NCBI RefSeq assembly: GCF_030272615.1
Contig: NC_081406.1
Span: 459,322,072-459,386,071, forward strand
Reading direction: 5' to 3'
DNA length: 64,000 nucleotides
From: Cryptomeria japonica
Lineage: Eukaryota; Streptophyta; Pinopsida; Cupressales; Cupressaceae
Shown here: piece after piece, positions 36,031 to 46,835 of the stretch
Position numbering within the stretch: the first letter of the stretch is position 1
How the letters are laid out: the number at the start of each line of letters is the position of its first letter
The notes under the pieces: generated by a model
Told to the model about the DNA's origin: nothing
What the model saw: only the letters and a program-made list of their open reading frames with translations
The model's database searches: none
Translations under genes and position numbers: made by a program

Positions 36031-36048
36031 TTCACGTCAGGTTCACCA
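36031..36048 (-). other. Candidate primer-binding site of the gypsy element
   Basis: On the minus strand TGGTGAACCTGACGTGAA follows the LTR end by two bases. The plus-strand element at 57238 has almost the same sequence (TGATGAACCTGATGTGAA) at the same place after its LTR. I cannot assign the tRNA. Confidence 0.7.
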
Positions 36049-36050
36049 AT

Positions 36051-37203
36051 TGTTCTCATGTATGAAATGATCAAATCTAAGCTAATTAGACAAAAAGGAC
36101 GAATCACAAAATCCTTAACTAATTAAATCGATTTTAAACACTGTATAATGAAATAAATGATAGAAATAGAAAGATTAAACTAAATTAAAACTCCATATTC
36201 TCCACTTGTGCTTCCATTGTTCTTCTCCATAATTGTTGGTGTAGGTGGCTCTCAGGTGTTGCACTGATTTCCTACATAAGATGGACAATAACTTTGAAGA
36301 CTCTGATTCTAGCTTGAATTGAGAAAAAGAGGTTGAATTTATATATTTCCAACACAAAGAAGGTGAGAATTTGAACTCAAGTGTTGATTGATAGACAACT
36401 AAAACTGATTGATCTGTTAACTCATTAGATTGATCTGTTAGCTCATTAGATTGATCTGTTAACATAATTGATTGAGGAGTCAACTCAATTGATTAACTAG
36501 TAGACTGAATAGACTAGCTAGTTGACTAAGTTGATGAGTCAGATGCCTAAATTGATTGGAGAGATAAGTAGATTAATTGATCATTCAGAAAAGGTGATTG
36601 AGAGTTAAAAAGGGTGATTGATGAGATAGTTGCGTTAACTAATTAGATAACAGATTTGATCAATCAGTTCAGATTTTATCATGTGTTGTAGGGATTTAAA
36701 ATTGAATTTGATTTTCATTTTCAATTTGGACTTAAATTTGGACTTTCGAATGCTAAAATGCACATGAAATTAACTGAAATTCAGATTTGGTGAAAAATGA
36801 ATTTGGAAGAAAATGAAATTAATTGAAATGAAGTGAAATTCGAATTAGTGGAAAATGACATGAAATTAGATGGAATTAATTGGAATTATAATTTGGGGAT
36901 TGGAAGAATTAATTAATTAATTAATTGAAATGAAATTATTTAATCATAGGAAATTGAATTAATTAAATCATAACAATTATTTAACTAAGGAAATTTTTGC
37001 AATTAATTAAATAATTGATATTTAATTAATAATTGAGATAGGGTTAATTGATTAAATGATGAAATGATAAGAATTTGATAATTAAAAATGTTAAATGTTC
37101 TGATTAGAATAAATATTTAACTTAATCAAATAATTAAAGAATTACTTAATTAAATAGATGAATAATTAGTGTAGAATTAATGAGATATTTTTAGGTGTCT
37201 ACA
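36051..37203 (-). repeat. 5' LTR of the Tat/Ogre-like gypsy element
   Basis: 1153 bases. On the minus strand it starts TGTAGACACCTAAAAAT (37203) and ends TGAGAACA (36051). A TATA-like ATATATAAATT lies at about 36346-36336, and just upstream of it are three 21-base direct repeats (36407-36469). The start is shared with the LTRs at 21213 and 57238. Confidence 0.8.
36407..36469 (-). promoter_or_regulatory. Three 21-base direct repeats upstream of the LTR TATA box
   Basis: Units with core GATCTGTTAACTCATTA start at 36407, 36428 and 36449. They end about 60 bases upstream of the TATA-like element on the minus strand, a position typical of LTR enhancer repeats. The function is inferred from position. 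Confidence 0.6.
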
Positions 37204-37925
37204 CTAATATTATTAGATAATTGTATAGATATAATTTTTTAAATTAAATAATTAATTTAAAATATTGAAAATAAATTAAAATAAAATATTAAAAAATGAA
37301 TCTATTATTTCATAATTAAAATTTATTAAATATTAAAAAAATTATTAACAGATCTAAAGGAAAATTAATTTCTTTTAATAAAATATGTTTTTTTATATTT
37401 TATAAAATAATAGTAAATATAATAGTTTGAAATAAAATAAATGAAATTTTAATAAATGAAATAGCTTTAAAACTGATATCATTTTAGATTTTCTCAAGAC
37501 TATTGAAAATACCTATACCAATTTATATAATGTATACAATAATATTATAAAAAATATATAATATTCTAAATGCGATTATTCTCAAGTAAACAAAATAATC
37601 TAAACTTGTATATGTACAGCATGTAGAGTTCGAACTCGACGCGATGTTGCATTAATTAGATAACGAAAAATGGCTATTAATAGATAACGAAAATGGCAAT
37701 GAATTTATGAAATTGCCAATAAAATATTTAGTTTTCCATAAATAACAAAATATTAGCCAATAAAATTAAATAATTTTCAAATGGTAGATAAAAATCGCTA
37801 ATACACTATAAGGGGTAGAAGAAGCAATAAATAGAAGAGAGAGGATAGAGCCAAGAGAAGGGTATTATTGGTGTTCTAGATTACATAAAGAAAACCAAGG
37901 GAGGAGGAGTCTCCCTTGGAAATCA
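37204..37925. other. AT-rich spacer; end may be LINE 5' region
   Basis: Very AT-rich with no ORF up to about 37800. The last 120 bases (purine-rich, GAAGAGAGAGG) directly precede the LINE ORF and may be its 5' untranslated part. Confidence 0.45.
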
Positions 37926-39044
37926 ATGAAAATAACAACATGGAATGTCAGGGGTCTATTGGCCCCTGACAAAAAATGCATGGTCAAGAGGGCTTTTCAA
38001 AGAATTTTAGGAGACATCATCATGTTGCAAGAGACCAAGCTCAATTATGAAAAAGATTTCTTTTTCAAATCTCTAAGTAGGATGTGGGATAGTGTCTTTC
38101 AAGAGGCAAAAGGTTCCATGGGTGGACTAGCAACTCTATGGAATCCAGATAAAGTGACAGTAGAATTGATTAATAAGCAAGATAATTGGATGCACTATAA
38201 AGCAAGAACATTGCAGGAAGATTTGGAATTCTCCCTAATCAATGTTTATGGACCAAAAAAGATAGAGGAAAAGAAAAGGGTTTGGAAAGAAATTACAGAT
38301 CAGATTAGAATGTTTGATCCGGAGAAAACAATTGTAGCAGGAGATTTTAATGCAATCCTCAACAATGATGAAAAATGTGGAGGTTTAAGAATGAATACCC
38401 GAGTGATGGAAGATTTCAGAGATTTTGTAGAAAATAATAACCTTTTTGATGTTGTTCCTAAAACTAGAAATTTCACTTGGACCAATAGGAGGGAAAACTT
38501 TTGCAGAATTTCCAAGAGATTGGACAGAATATTTGTTGGTTCATTTTGGATAAGAGGTAGTTTTGATTTGGAATCAAAAATCCAGCCCATAACACTTTCA
38601 GACCATTACCCGGTTCAGTTAACTTGCACAATACCATTGATGAAGGTGAAAGGCAACTTCAAGTTCTTAAGCATGTGGTGGAGAGATTCAAACTTTGAAG
38701 AAAACATGGAAAAATGGTGGAAAGAATGTAAAGATATTAAAGGAACTCCTAGTTTTTGTTTTGTTCAAAAGTTAAAATATCTCAAAAACAAGATCAAAAT
38801 ATGGAATGTGGCTTCCTTCAAGAACATCTTTTCTGAAAAAATTAGAGTGGAAGAGGAACTAAATAGGATTAATAATTTGGTGATAGAGAAGGGGATGACG
38901 AATGAAGAATTCCATGAAGAGAATTCCCTTAAAGCGGAACTGGCAGAAATACTCCTGAGAGAAGAAATGTATTGGAGGGACAAATCCAGGGAATTATGTC
39001 TTAACAACAAAAACACAAAGAAGAAGAAAGAGTCACTGTCTTAA
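37926..39044 (+). pseudogene. LINE ORF2 endonuclease, truncated before RT
   Basis: An open frame of 372 residues. Residues 1-230 form the AP-endonuclease-like (exo_endo_phos) domain of plant L1-type LINEs: TWNVRG (Asn7), QETKL (Glu36), INVYGP (106-110), VAGDFNAI (Asp140, Asn142), TWTN, RLDRIFV and SDHYPV (Asp226, His227). All catalytic positions are kept. Residues 231-360 are the linker to RT. After REEMYWRDKSRE the reading dissolves into a Lys/Asn-rich repeat, so RT is missing. It would nick the target DNA to prime insertion. No ORF1 is visible upstream. Confidence 0.9.
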
Positions 39045-39078
39045 CAACAAAAAAACAAAGAAGAAGAAAGAGTCGTTG
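38998..39078 (+). repeat. Tandem duplication of about 40 bases at the LINE break
   Basis: Two copies of a unit beginning GTCTTAACAACAAAAA and ending AAGAAAGAGTC lie head to tail exactly where LINE homology stops. Confidence 0.8.
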
Positions 39079-39111
39079 TCTACAGATCGCTGTCTGTAGC
39101 TGCTTTGTTTT

Positions 39112-39379
39112 GTATGAGCTATGGATGGAAAAGCGTCAACCTCCCCTTCGCCCACAAAACACAGTGGAGAGTCAAAGAAACAGAAATAGAAGGAGAAGAA
39201 GAATTCACAAAAGAGAGCCCTGCACAGGAGGCAGAATCTCCACCACAGCCTGTAGATGTATCATGACAAGCATAAGCATGAGCATAGTCCCAAGCTTAAG
39301 AAAAGGTGCCTTGTATCGACATCCCACCTCACCGAAATGTTGCAGCCCACACCTAATCTATGCAATGTGGCTTATTTAA
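39112..39379 (+). pseudogene. Unidentified exon-like ORF remnant
   Basis: An ATG at 39121 opens a frame MDGKASTSPSPTKHSGESKK..., with TAG codons after KQK and after LHHSL. It then continues MYHDKHKHEHSPKLKKRCLV...LTEMLQPTPNLCNVAYLS to about 39379, where a GTAAGT splice-donor-like sequence follows (from about 39381). The Lys/His/Ser-rich composition differs from the AT-rich surroundings. I do not recognise the protein. It could be a 5' exon of a decayed host gene, possibly of the AAA pseudogene downstream, but I see no match to that family's N-terminus. Confidence 0.35.
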
Positions 39380-39658
39380 GTGTAAGTCAATCTCTTACAA
39401 TGCGTCTCTATTTTTATCGCGGCTGGAAAATCCAACAAGTGACGTGCAGAGAAATAATTGGTTGTGTTCCTGAGATGGTGTTTCACTCCTTGTGTGCAAT
39501 GTTTTATTTTTCCCCAGTTTTCCACCATATTTCTCCTCGTATTTTTATTGTATACAAAAATGCATGCAGTTTAGAATGAAATTTTTTTCTTTTGCCAGAG
39601 GATGTTTCCTTGTGTCATAAGCTTTTTTCTATTTGTATGGGTTCATGATTTATCATTC

Positions 39659-39880
39659 TTATGTATTTGCAACTCACATTTAGATGATGTTTTAGTGTAT
39701 GTGAAAATCCCTTCAATTTTTTTTTTTCCCTCTTTCACGAGGATGTATAATTCTGGTTGTATCCAATCTTATGTATTTGCAACTCAGATTTAGATGATGT
39801 TTTAGTGTATGCGAAAACCCCTTCTATTTTTTTTTTCCCCTCTTTCAAGAGGATGTATAATCCTGGCTGTATCCAATTTT
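39659..39880 (+). repeat. Tandem duplication, unit about 110 bases
   Basis: Two head-to-tail copies (about 39659-39769 and 39770-39880), each with TATGTATTTGCAACTCA, ATTTAGATGATGTTTTAGTG, a T-run and a GAGGATGTATAAT segment. Non-coding. Confidence 0.85.
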
Positions 39881-40514
39881 CAATTTGCTTGGGTTTATCA
39901 CTGGGGACCTAAACCCACAAGAATTGAACACTTTCCTTTTGGTGATTGCTCCAACTTGTACGCTATAGTTTCGTTGATGGTTTTAATTTTTGCAATGGCT
40001 TAGGTTTTGTTATGGAATATAATTAAGGTCTTATTTATAAATTTGGAGTGGGTAGGGTTGTATAGTTCAAAGCAACATAAGGTAAATGGAAAAAACAAAT
40101 CATCTAGTGGAATGCTTGCATGAGTGTACTCTCATACATTAAAATGGTGTCTTGTTTGGTGGTGATCTTAAAAAAGTGATATCTTGTTTGATGGTGATCT
40201 AGTATAGGAGTTGTCCTCCTAATTTTCTTTTTAGATGTCTATGAAGTTATTTGATTGTCCATGAACTTGAAGTTTGGAAGATATATAACATTTTTTCAGC
40301 TTTACATAGCGTAGAATAATCCCCTGCTCTAGGGGCATTTGTTGTTATATTCTTAAGTCTTAACAGCTTCAGTTGATATCATAGTTAGTGAACACTTATT
40401 GTAAAGACATGTCAATAACAATGCAGTGTTTGTAGCCAAATGAAGAAATACATCATATAAATGTAAACCAAATTCTTTGTTAATGGTGGACATTATTATA
40501 ATTTCTTGGATTAT
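39881..40514. other. No gene recognised
   Basis: AT-rich non-coding sequence between the tandem duplication and the repeat array that starts at 40515. Confidence 0.4.
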
Positions 40515-42355
40515 ATTTCATGCCTATGTGCACTTCATGTCTTATGGTACTTATGTATACTTTCTTCATGCCTTAAGTGAATTCATGTGTATACTTCATC
40601 TGTACACTTCATGCTTTACATGTATTCATCCCTTATGTGTATATTCTATGTTTTGCAAGGATGCTTCTTGCCTTATGTAATTTATTTGTATACTTTGTAC
40701 TTTAAACCTCACATGTATTCTTGTGTATGACTCATGCCTTATGTATTCATTCGTATGCTTCATACTTGATGTATTGGATTCATTCATAAAGTGTTTCTGT
40801 ATACCTTTCTCATGTAAGCTTCTGCCTCTATGTGTATTGCCACCCATGTGTTCATCCATGGATGTGCTTTGTATCTTATGCAATTGTTTCATGTACTTTC
40901 AGCATGAATTCTTTTTGTTTTGAACGAAGGCTCCTTATCTTACATGTTTCAACATGATTGAATATGCTTAGTTATTCCATGAGTATGCTTTATGAGTACT
41001 TATAAATGGGGTGATTTTTTGAAATCACCCAGGCCCTTCTTTTTGCAAACATGGGTTTCATACTCCTAATAACATGGGAAGGACAACATAGGGATTACTG
41101 AAACATGACGATACTATGAAAATCTATAGGATGGAAGAATGTGTAAGAGTAATATAGGAAGGAAGAATGTGTAAGAGTACAATTGCTCAAACCATGAGGT
41201 AATAATATAAGAACTTGATGAGTATAGAGATTTTGCCCATAAATCGTCATAAGAGGAGAAAGGAAACATGTTGAGAATGCAGTCAGACAAAGATAATATT
41301 AGCCATGTTCAATTTATTTGTGATATATTTAATACCAATCTACCACCTAAGTTTACCAATATGTCAATATCCAATCATAACAATCTATATGGTTACAGAT
41401 TGTATGACACGAAGGAGTGATACCAGACTTAATTAATTGAGATCTTATTCATTACCCACCTCTATGTGGTAACTATGATGTTAGTGACATTCACGCTGCC
41501 CACTGAAATTTCTCATTGACTAAATATTTTCCAATATTAATACATACTCTTTATGGATGTTAAGATTAAGCCAAGTTATTATTATTAACTTTTCATGTTG
41601 TCATCTAGATCAAACATCTTGCACATTCTCTAATTAATACAACCTCTACATTTTGGGAAATTTATCCCTCTAATTGGGGATTTAGACATATTCATCCAAC
41701 AAATTATAAATCAAAAAATTTAGACATATCTCATATGTGTATGTCTCTCATGAATAGTATGTAATGATAGAGTGAAATCATCATTTGTGGTTTCCCTACA
41801 ATAACTCCTGCAATCAGAAGTGATACTCAAAAATAGTATTTATCATTTCACAAACTGCTTATCACAAAGTGTTATGTTCAAAATTTGTACCAAGTGTGAC
41901 TGAACATAATCATCTTCCACGATATCAAACCCCTTTACAAATGTTATAGCAATTTATCATCTCTCGTGCAATGGTGTTAGGCTATGACTACCATACAAAA
42001 CAACAATATTCAGTGAACAAATTTCTAAGGGCCCCATTCTATAAGGCATAGGCCGCATGATAATCTCACAATTAAGGTCTTTTTTCAAATCATCATATTG
42101 CCAACCTATCCAGTTTTTGCAAACACAATTGGATGGCCTTGATCCTTTCATCTAGAAGAGAGCACGCTTGTCTTAAGTTAAATCATGCGAATTTCCCACT
42201 ATTGGTTATAACTCACACTCAAGGTAAAAGCATATATGCCTTAATTCAAACCTACAACATGTAGTAATATTAGAGTAGAGTCATCTTGAGCACTACCATT
42301 GTGATCACCCTAATTTGAAATTGTTTGAGGACAAGCAATTTGGGGAAGGGAAGAC
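40515..42355 (+). repeat. LARD-like internal domain, copy A, with polypurine tract
   Basis: Non-coding. The stretch 40515-42079 is repeated at about 45285-46835 with few changes over most of its length. It begins with degenerate units like TTCATGCCTTATGTGTAT (40515-40900) and ends in GAGGACAAGCAATTTGGGGA and a purine run up to 42355, directly before an LTR. This is the arrangement of the 3' end of an LTR element. No gag or pol motif is present on either strand. Confidence 0.65.
42336..42355 (+). other. Polypurine tract before the LARD-like LTR
   Basis: The purine-rich stretch TTTGGGGAAGGGAAGAC abuts the TGTCATGTCC start of the LTR at 42356. Confidence 0.65.
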
Positions 42356-43445
42356 TGTCATGTCCCCACATTTATAGTAGAAATAATTAATATAGTTTTT
42401 GCCATATAAAATTATATGTTAAAAACATATCAAAATTATATTATATCACATTAAAATTAAAATAATATTATATATTATCAATTTACATTTTATATTGAAT
42501 GATGTTATTAGATTAACAATAAATAATATTAACAATAAATAATATTATATTATAGATTTACATTTTTTATTGAATGATTTTATTATATTAACAATAAACA
42601 TTATATTATAATGGTGCTTTGTATTAAAACTTATATTATTTCTGTTAACCAATTAACCCCTATAATTACCAAGGCCCGATAACCATTCTTTAAAGGGTGG
42701 TTTGAATAGTTCCAAATCGGGTTTTATATGAAGCGATGCTCTTCTTGAAAAGAGTTGTCAGAAATAGAGGGACATCAATTCTTCAAAAAGGGGGGTGCTG
42801 CCTATTAGGAGACCATCGTGGCTCTTCACCACATGAGGAGGTAGGATAAATACCCCCCTGTACAAATGGGAATAGGGAGAATATAGGAGGGGAACAAGAA
42901 AGTCAGATCTGCCAGCAAGGATAGAGAAATGTACAGAAACTGCCAGCAAGGATAATAAAAGAGAAGAGGGCCTGTAATGGAATATAATAGTTGATATTAT
43001 ATATATATAATTTTATATGGTCTTAATTAAATTAATGGAATTAATATGATATAAAGTTCAGAAGCAAATAATGTATAATTATTAAGATAGCATTAAAATG
43101 ATTATACATGAGAACACTATTAGACATAAGACACACACATATATATATGTTAATGAATTCAGAAGGAATAAGGAAATCAAATTCAATTTGTATAAGTTGC
43201 TATAATACTATACCATGCTAATAATATAAAATATAGCAATAACAATTAATGAATAATTCTGATTTAAAGTAATACTAACAAAAATAACTGTTAACAATCT
43301 GATATAAGACACTAAGGCAATATAATATGATGAAGTATAATAACTATGTCAAGTACCAATTGATTATCATAATTAGTTCAACTGAATGACAAATATGACT
43401 TCATTGGAATATCACAAAAGGTTCTTTGTAAATGAGGGACTCTCT

Positions 43446-43670
43446 TAAGTATGCCACTCCATAGTGGATGCCTAACACGTGCCACATGGAGCCAAGAGGG
43501 GTGAAGCATCTCCTCTTGGGCTTAAGAGAGAAGGCGGTTGTGATGAGGGGGAACGGCGATAGAACACCTCGCTAGGTACACCACTCCATGATGGATGCCT
43601 AACACCTGCCATATGGAGCCAAGGGGGATATGGTATTCTGCCCTTGGGCCTAGGAGGGATGGTTTCTAGG
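43446..43670 (+). repeat. Direct repeat within the LARD-like LTR
   Basis: Two units of about 90 bases starting near 43446 and 43574. They share GGATGCCTAACAC, CATGGAGCCAAG (ATATGGAGCCAAG in the second) and a CTTGGGC core, separated by about 40 bases. Non-coding. Confidence 0.8.
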
Positions 43671-44257
43671 ACACCATATCCAACTAATGGACTAAAGAAA
43701 TTTATTAGTAACTAAATTACAAACTAACTTTATATAATAATCTGATCTCATTTAGGAAATATAATAATATGATTATACCTTGAGTTACCGGGTTCGGCCC
43801 CCTAGAGCCTTGATACTGGTCTGGTACAGTCCTGGTTCGGGGTTCGGGTCCTGTTCGCCTATGGTTCGGACAAGGTTTGTGGCTCACAAACCTAGTTCAA
43901 ACCAGGGTGAACCCAAGACGACCCAGGGTCGAACCCAAGAGGACCCAAGATGAACCCAGGGGTTTGACAGTCCAAAATTGGATTTCTTTTTTCGCAAATT
44001 TTTTTTTTTTGAATTCCACCACATAAAAAATTAAAATGACCCTATGTCTCAACCCACACACCTATGCATCTTACAACCAAGAGAGAAGCACAAGTCTTTA
44101 TGAAAGAACAAGTCAGAAATCACAATTCTCGTATGGGAGAATGCACGTTGATCAGAATTTTGACTTCTTTGGCCTTGTTCCTGACATCTTAAAAAACCAG
44201 AAAATTGATGCACGCCATGGAGTTCCGTGTGGGTTTGAAGGTTGTAATTTGGTGTTG

Positions 44258-44347
44258 GCAGCGGGGGCACATCCCCTCGACCCCACCCTCTACAGTGACA
44301 GGGAGCGCGCCCTGGGCGCTGCCCCAGGACCCTGCGAGGGGCACTGC

Positions 44348-44374
<27 letters not shown>
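44258..44374. repeat. GC-rich palindromic patch plus (AT)n
   Basis: 44258-44345 is strikingly GC-rich for the window and contains self-complementary words (GGGGCAC.. / ..GTGCCCC-like, GCGCCCTGGGCGCTGCCCC). It ends at an (AT)n run, 44348-44374. The function is unknown. The short ORFs over it are composition artefacts. Confidence 0.6.
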
Positions 44375-44378
<4 letters not shown>

Positions 44379-44707
44379 ACATGTTTTTGTACTAACTAAC
44401 CCAAACCCCTTTTCAAAATTTTGTCATACCGACATACCAGGTTCTTCGAACCCGAATTGGTGCCTGAACCCAAACCGGTAACTTAGATTATATCCCACAA
44501 TTATAATTCTAACAGTCATTAATATAGCAAATTTGATATCATTTAATATAGTTCATGTTTCAGTTTAAGTATTATTTCATATATGTTCTCTAATTTTGTT
44601 GCAGGAAAACAGTATAAAAAGGTACACCTATAAAACCCAATTACCTATTTATAGATTTGGCCAAATTTAGGTTAAATTAAAGTGTAACTAATTAGGGGAC
44701 ATTACAG

Positions 44708-44719
44708 TGGTATCAGAGC
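44708..44719 (+). other. Primer-binding site after the LARD-like LTR
   Basis: TGGTATCAGAGC is an exact initiator-Met complement, starting two bases after the LTR end ATTACA. Confidence 0.9.
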
Positions 44720-46835
44720 ATGATTCTGCCAGCCTGTTGGACAAAACAACTACTCAGTTAGGACTAATTATTCTAGTCTCTTCTCAAATAAATAAAAAAT
44801 TGAATTGGTTAGGCAAACATTGCATTCTTATGAGTGTGCCTTTAACTACTTCGTGTCTTATGTGTTTCTTATGTGTTTTGAGCATGCCTACTCCATGGGT
44901 GTTTTATATGTACACTTTCCCCATGTATACCTTGTGCTTGCACCATGTCTATCATGTGTCTAGCATATGTGTTTTATATCTTATGTGTATTTGTGTTACT
45001 TCATGAATGAGATGTTTTCAGATGTCTATTCCATGAATACCTCTCTCTTGTATGCTTCATGATCGATGTGTCTTCAGCATGTCCACTCCACGAGTACCTT
45101 TCTCATATATTCTTGTACCTTTTGTGTATTTATGTATTACTTCATGGTTTACATGTATGATTCAGGTCTTACATGTATTCATATGTATGGTTCATGCTTT
45201 ACATAGCTCGTTCATGCCTTGCGTGCATTACTTCATGCCTTGCATATAGTCATGTATGTTGCTTCTTGGCTTACATGTATCCATTATTTCATGCCTGTGT
45301 GCACTTCATGTCTTATGGTACTTATGTATACTTTCTTCATGCCTTAAGTGAATTCATGTGTATAATTCATGCGTACACTTCATGCTTTACATGTATTCGT
45401 GCCTTATGTGTATATTCTATGTTTTGCATGGATGCTTCTTGCCTTATGTAATTCATTTGTATACTTTGTACTTTACACCTTACGTGTATTCGTGTGTATG
45501 ACTCATGCCTTATGTATTCATCCGTATTCTTCATACTTGATGTATTGGATTCATTCATACTTGATGTATTGGATTCATTCATAATGTGTTTCTATATACC
45601 TTTCTCATGTATGCTTCCACCTCTATGTGTATTGCCTCCCATGTGTTCATCCATGGATGTGCTTTGTGTCTTATGCAATTGTTTCATGTACTTTCAACAT
45701 GAATTCTTTTTGTTTTGAACATGCTTAGTTATTCCATGAGTATGCTTTATGAGTACTTATAAATGGGGTGATTGTTTTAAATCACCTGGGCCCTTCTTTT
45801 TGCAAACATGGGTTTCATACTCCTAATAACATGGGAAGGACAACATAGGGATTATTGAAACATGACGATACTATGAAAATCTATAGGATGGAAGAATGTG
45901 TAAGAGTAATATAGGAAGGAAGAATGTGTAAGAGTACAATTGCTCAAACCATGAGGTGATAATATAAGAACTTGATGAGTATAGAGATTTTGCCCATAAA
46001 TCGTCATAAGAGGAGAAAGGAAACATGTTGAGAATGCAGTCAGACAAAGATAATATTAGCCATGTTCAATTTATTCGTGATATATTTAATACCAATCTAG
46101 CACCTAAGTTTATCAATACGTAAACATCCAATCATAACAATCTATATAGTTACAGACTGTATGACACGAAGGAGTGATACCAGACTTAATTAATTGAGAT
46201 CTTATTCATTACCCACCTCTATTTGGTAACTATGATGTCAGTGACATTCACGCTGCCCATTGAAATTTCTCATTGACTAAATATTTTCCAATATTAATAC
46301 ATACTCTTTATGGATGTTAAGATTAAGCCAAGTTATTATTATTAACTTCTCATGTTGTCATCTAGATCAAACATCTTGCACATTCTCTAATTAATACAAC
46401 CTCTACATTTTGGGAAATTTATCCCTCTAATTGGGGATTCAGACATATTCATCCAACAAATTATAAATCAATAAATTTAGACATATCTCATATATGTATT
46501 CCTCACATGAACAGTATGTAATGATAGAGTAAAATCATCATTTGTGGTTTCCTTACAATAACTCTTGCAATCAGAAGTGATACTCAAAAAACAGTATTTA
46601 TCATTTCACAAACTGCTTATCACAAATTGTTATGTTCAAAATTTTTACCAAGCATGACTGAACATAAATCATTTGCCATGATATCAAACCCCTTTACAAA
46701 TGTTATAGCATTTTATCATCTCTCGAGCCATGGTGTTAGGCTACAACTACCATACGAAACAACAATATTTAGTGAACAAATTTCTAAGGGCCCCATTCTA
46801 TAAGGCATAGTCAGCATGATAATCTCACAATTATG
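44720..46835 (+). repeat. LARD-like internal domain, copy B
   Basis: Begins after the primer site. 45285-46835 repeats copy A (40515-42079), including the block with AGGAAACATGTTGAGAATGC and the AAGGGCCCCATTCTATAAGG segment at its right end. Its first part (44820-45720) consists of degenerate TTCATGCCTTATGTGTA-type units. It breaks off at about 46835, before the PPT region seen in copy A. Non-coding. Confidence 0.65.

Larger units (their letters stand above)
22240..37203 (-). mobile_element. Ty3/gypsy Tat/Ogre-like element, truncated, split by a nested copia
   Basis: On the minus strand, in order: 5' LTR (37203-36051), primer site, a leader of about 3 kb with extra ORFs, gag (33088 to 31368, then 24118 to about 23700), aspartic protease (about 23520-22960) and a G-patch-like segment (about 22700-22580). 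RT, RNase H, integrase and the 3' LTR are absent; the sequence meets an opposite-strand LTR near 22240. A copia element (24124-31367) with AAATG duplications sits inside gag. The long leader with extra ORFs fits the Tat/Ogre group of gypsy elements. Confidence 0.8.
42356..44706 (+). repeat. LTR of a LARD-like (non-autonomous gypsy-type) element
   Basis: 2351 bases, with inverted ends TGTCATGTCCCC and GGGGACATTACA. A polypurine tract lies on the left and a perfect initiator-Met primer site starts two bases beyond the right end, so the same LTR is read as a 3' LTR by its left neighbour and as a 5' LTR by its right neighbour. It contains a direct repeat (43446, 43574), a GC-rich palindromic patch (44258-44345), an (AT)n run and a TATAAAAAGG motif at 44613. 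Confidence 0.75.

Noticed and set aside
44036-44395. 119-residue ORF in the LARD-like LTR
   Set aside because: It runs through the GC-rich palindrome and the (AT)n microsatellite and ends in a Tyr-Ile repeat. No domain, so it is a composition artefact.
7375-44719. TGGTATCAGAGC sites as possible tRNA gene ends
   Set aside because: Each lies directly after an LTR and is only the complement of a tRNA 3' end. No cloverleaf is present, so they are primer sites and not tRNA genes.
40477-45718. Cys/Phe/Met-rich short ORFs in the repeat units
   Set aside because: They are translations of the degenerate CATG-rich tandem units in different frames, with no conserved start or stop between copies A and B.
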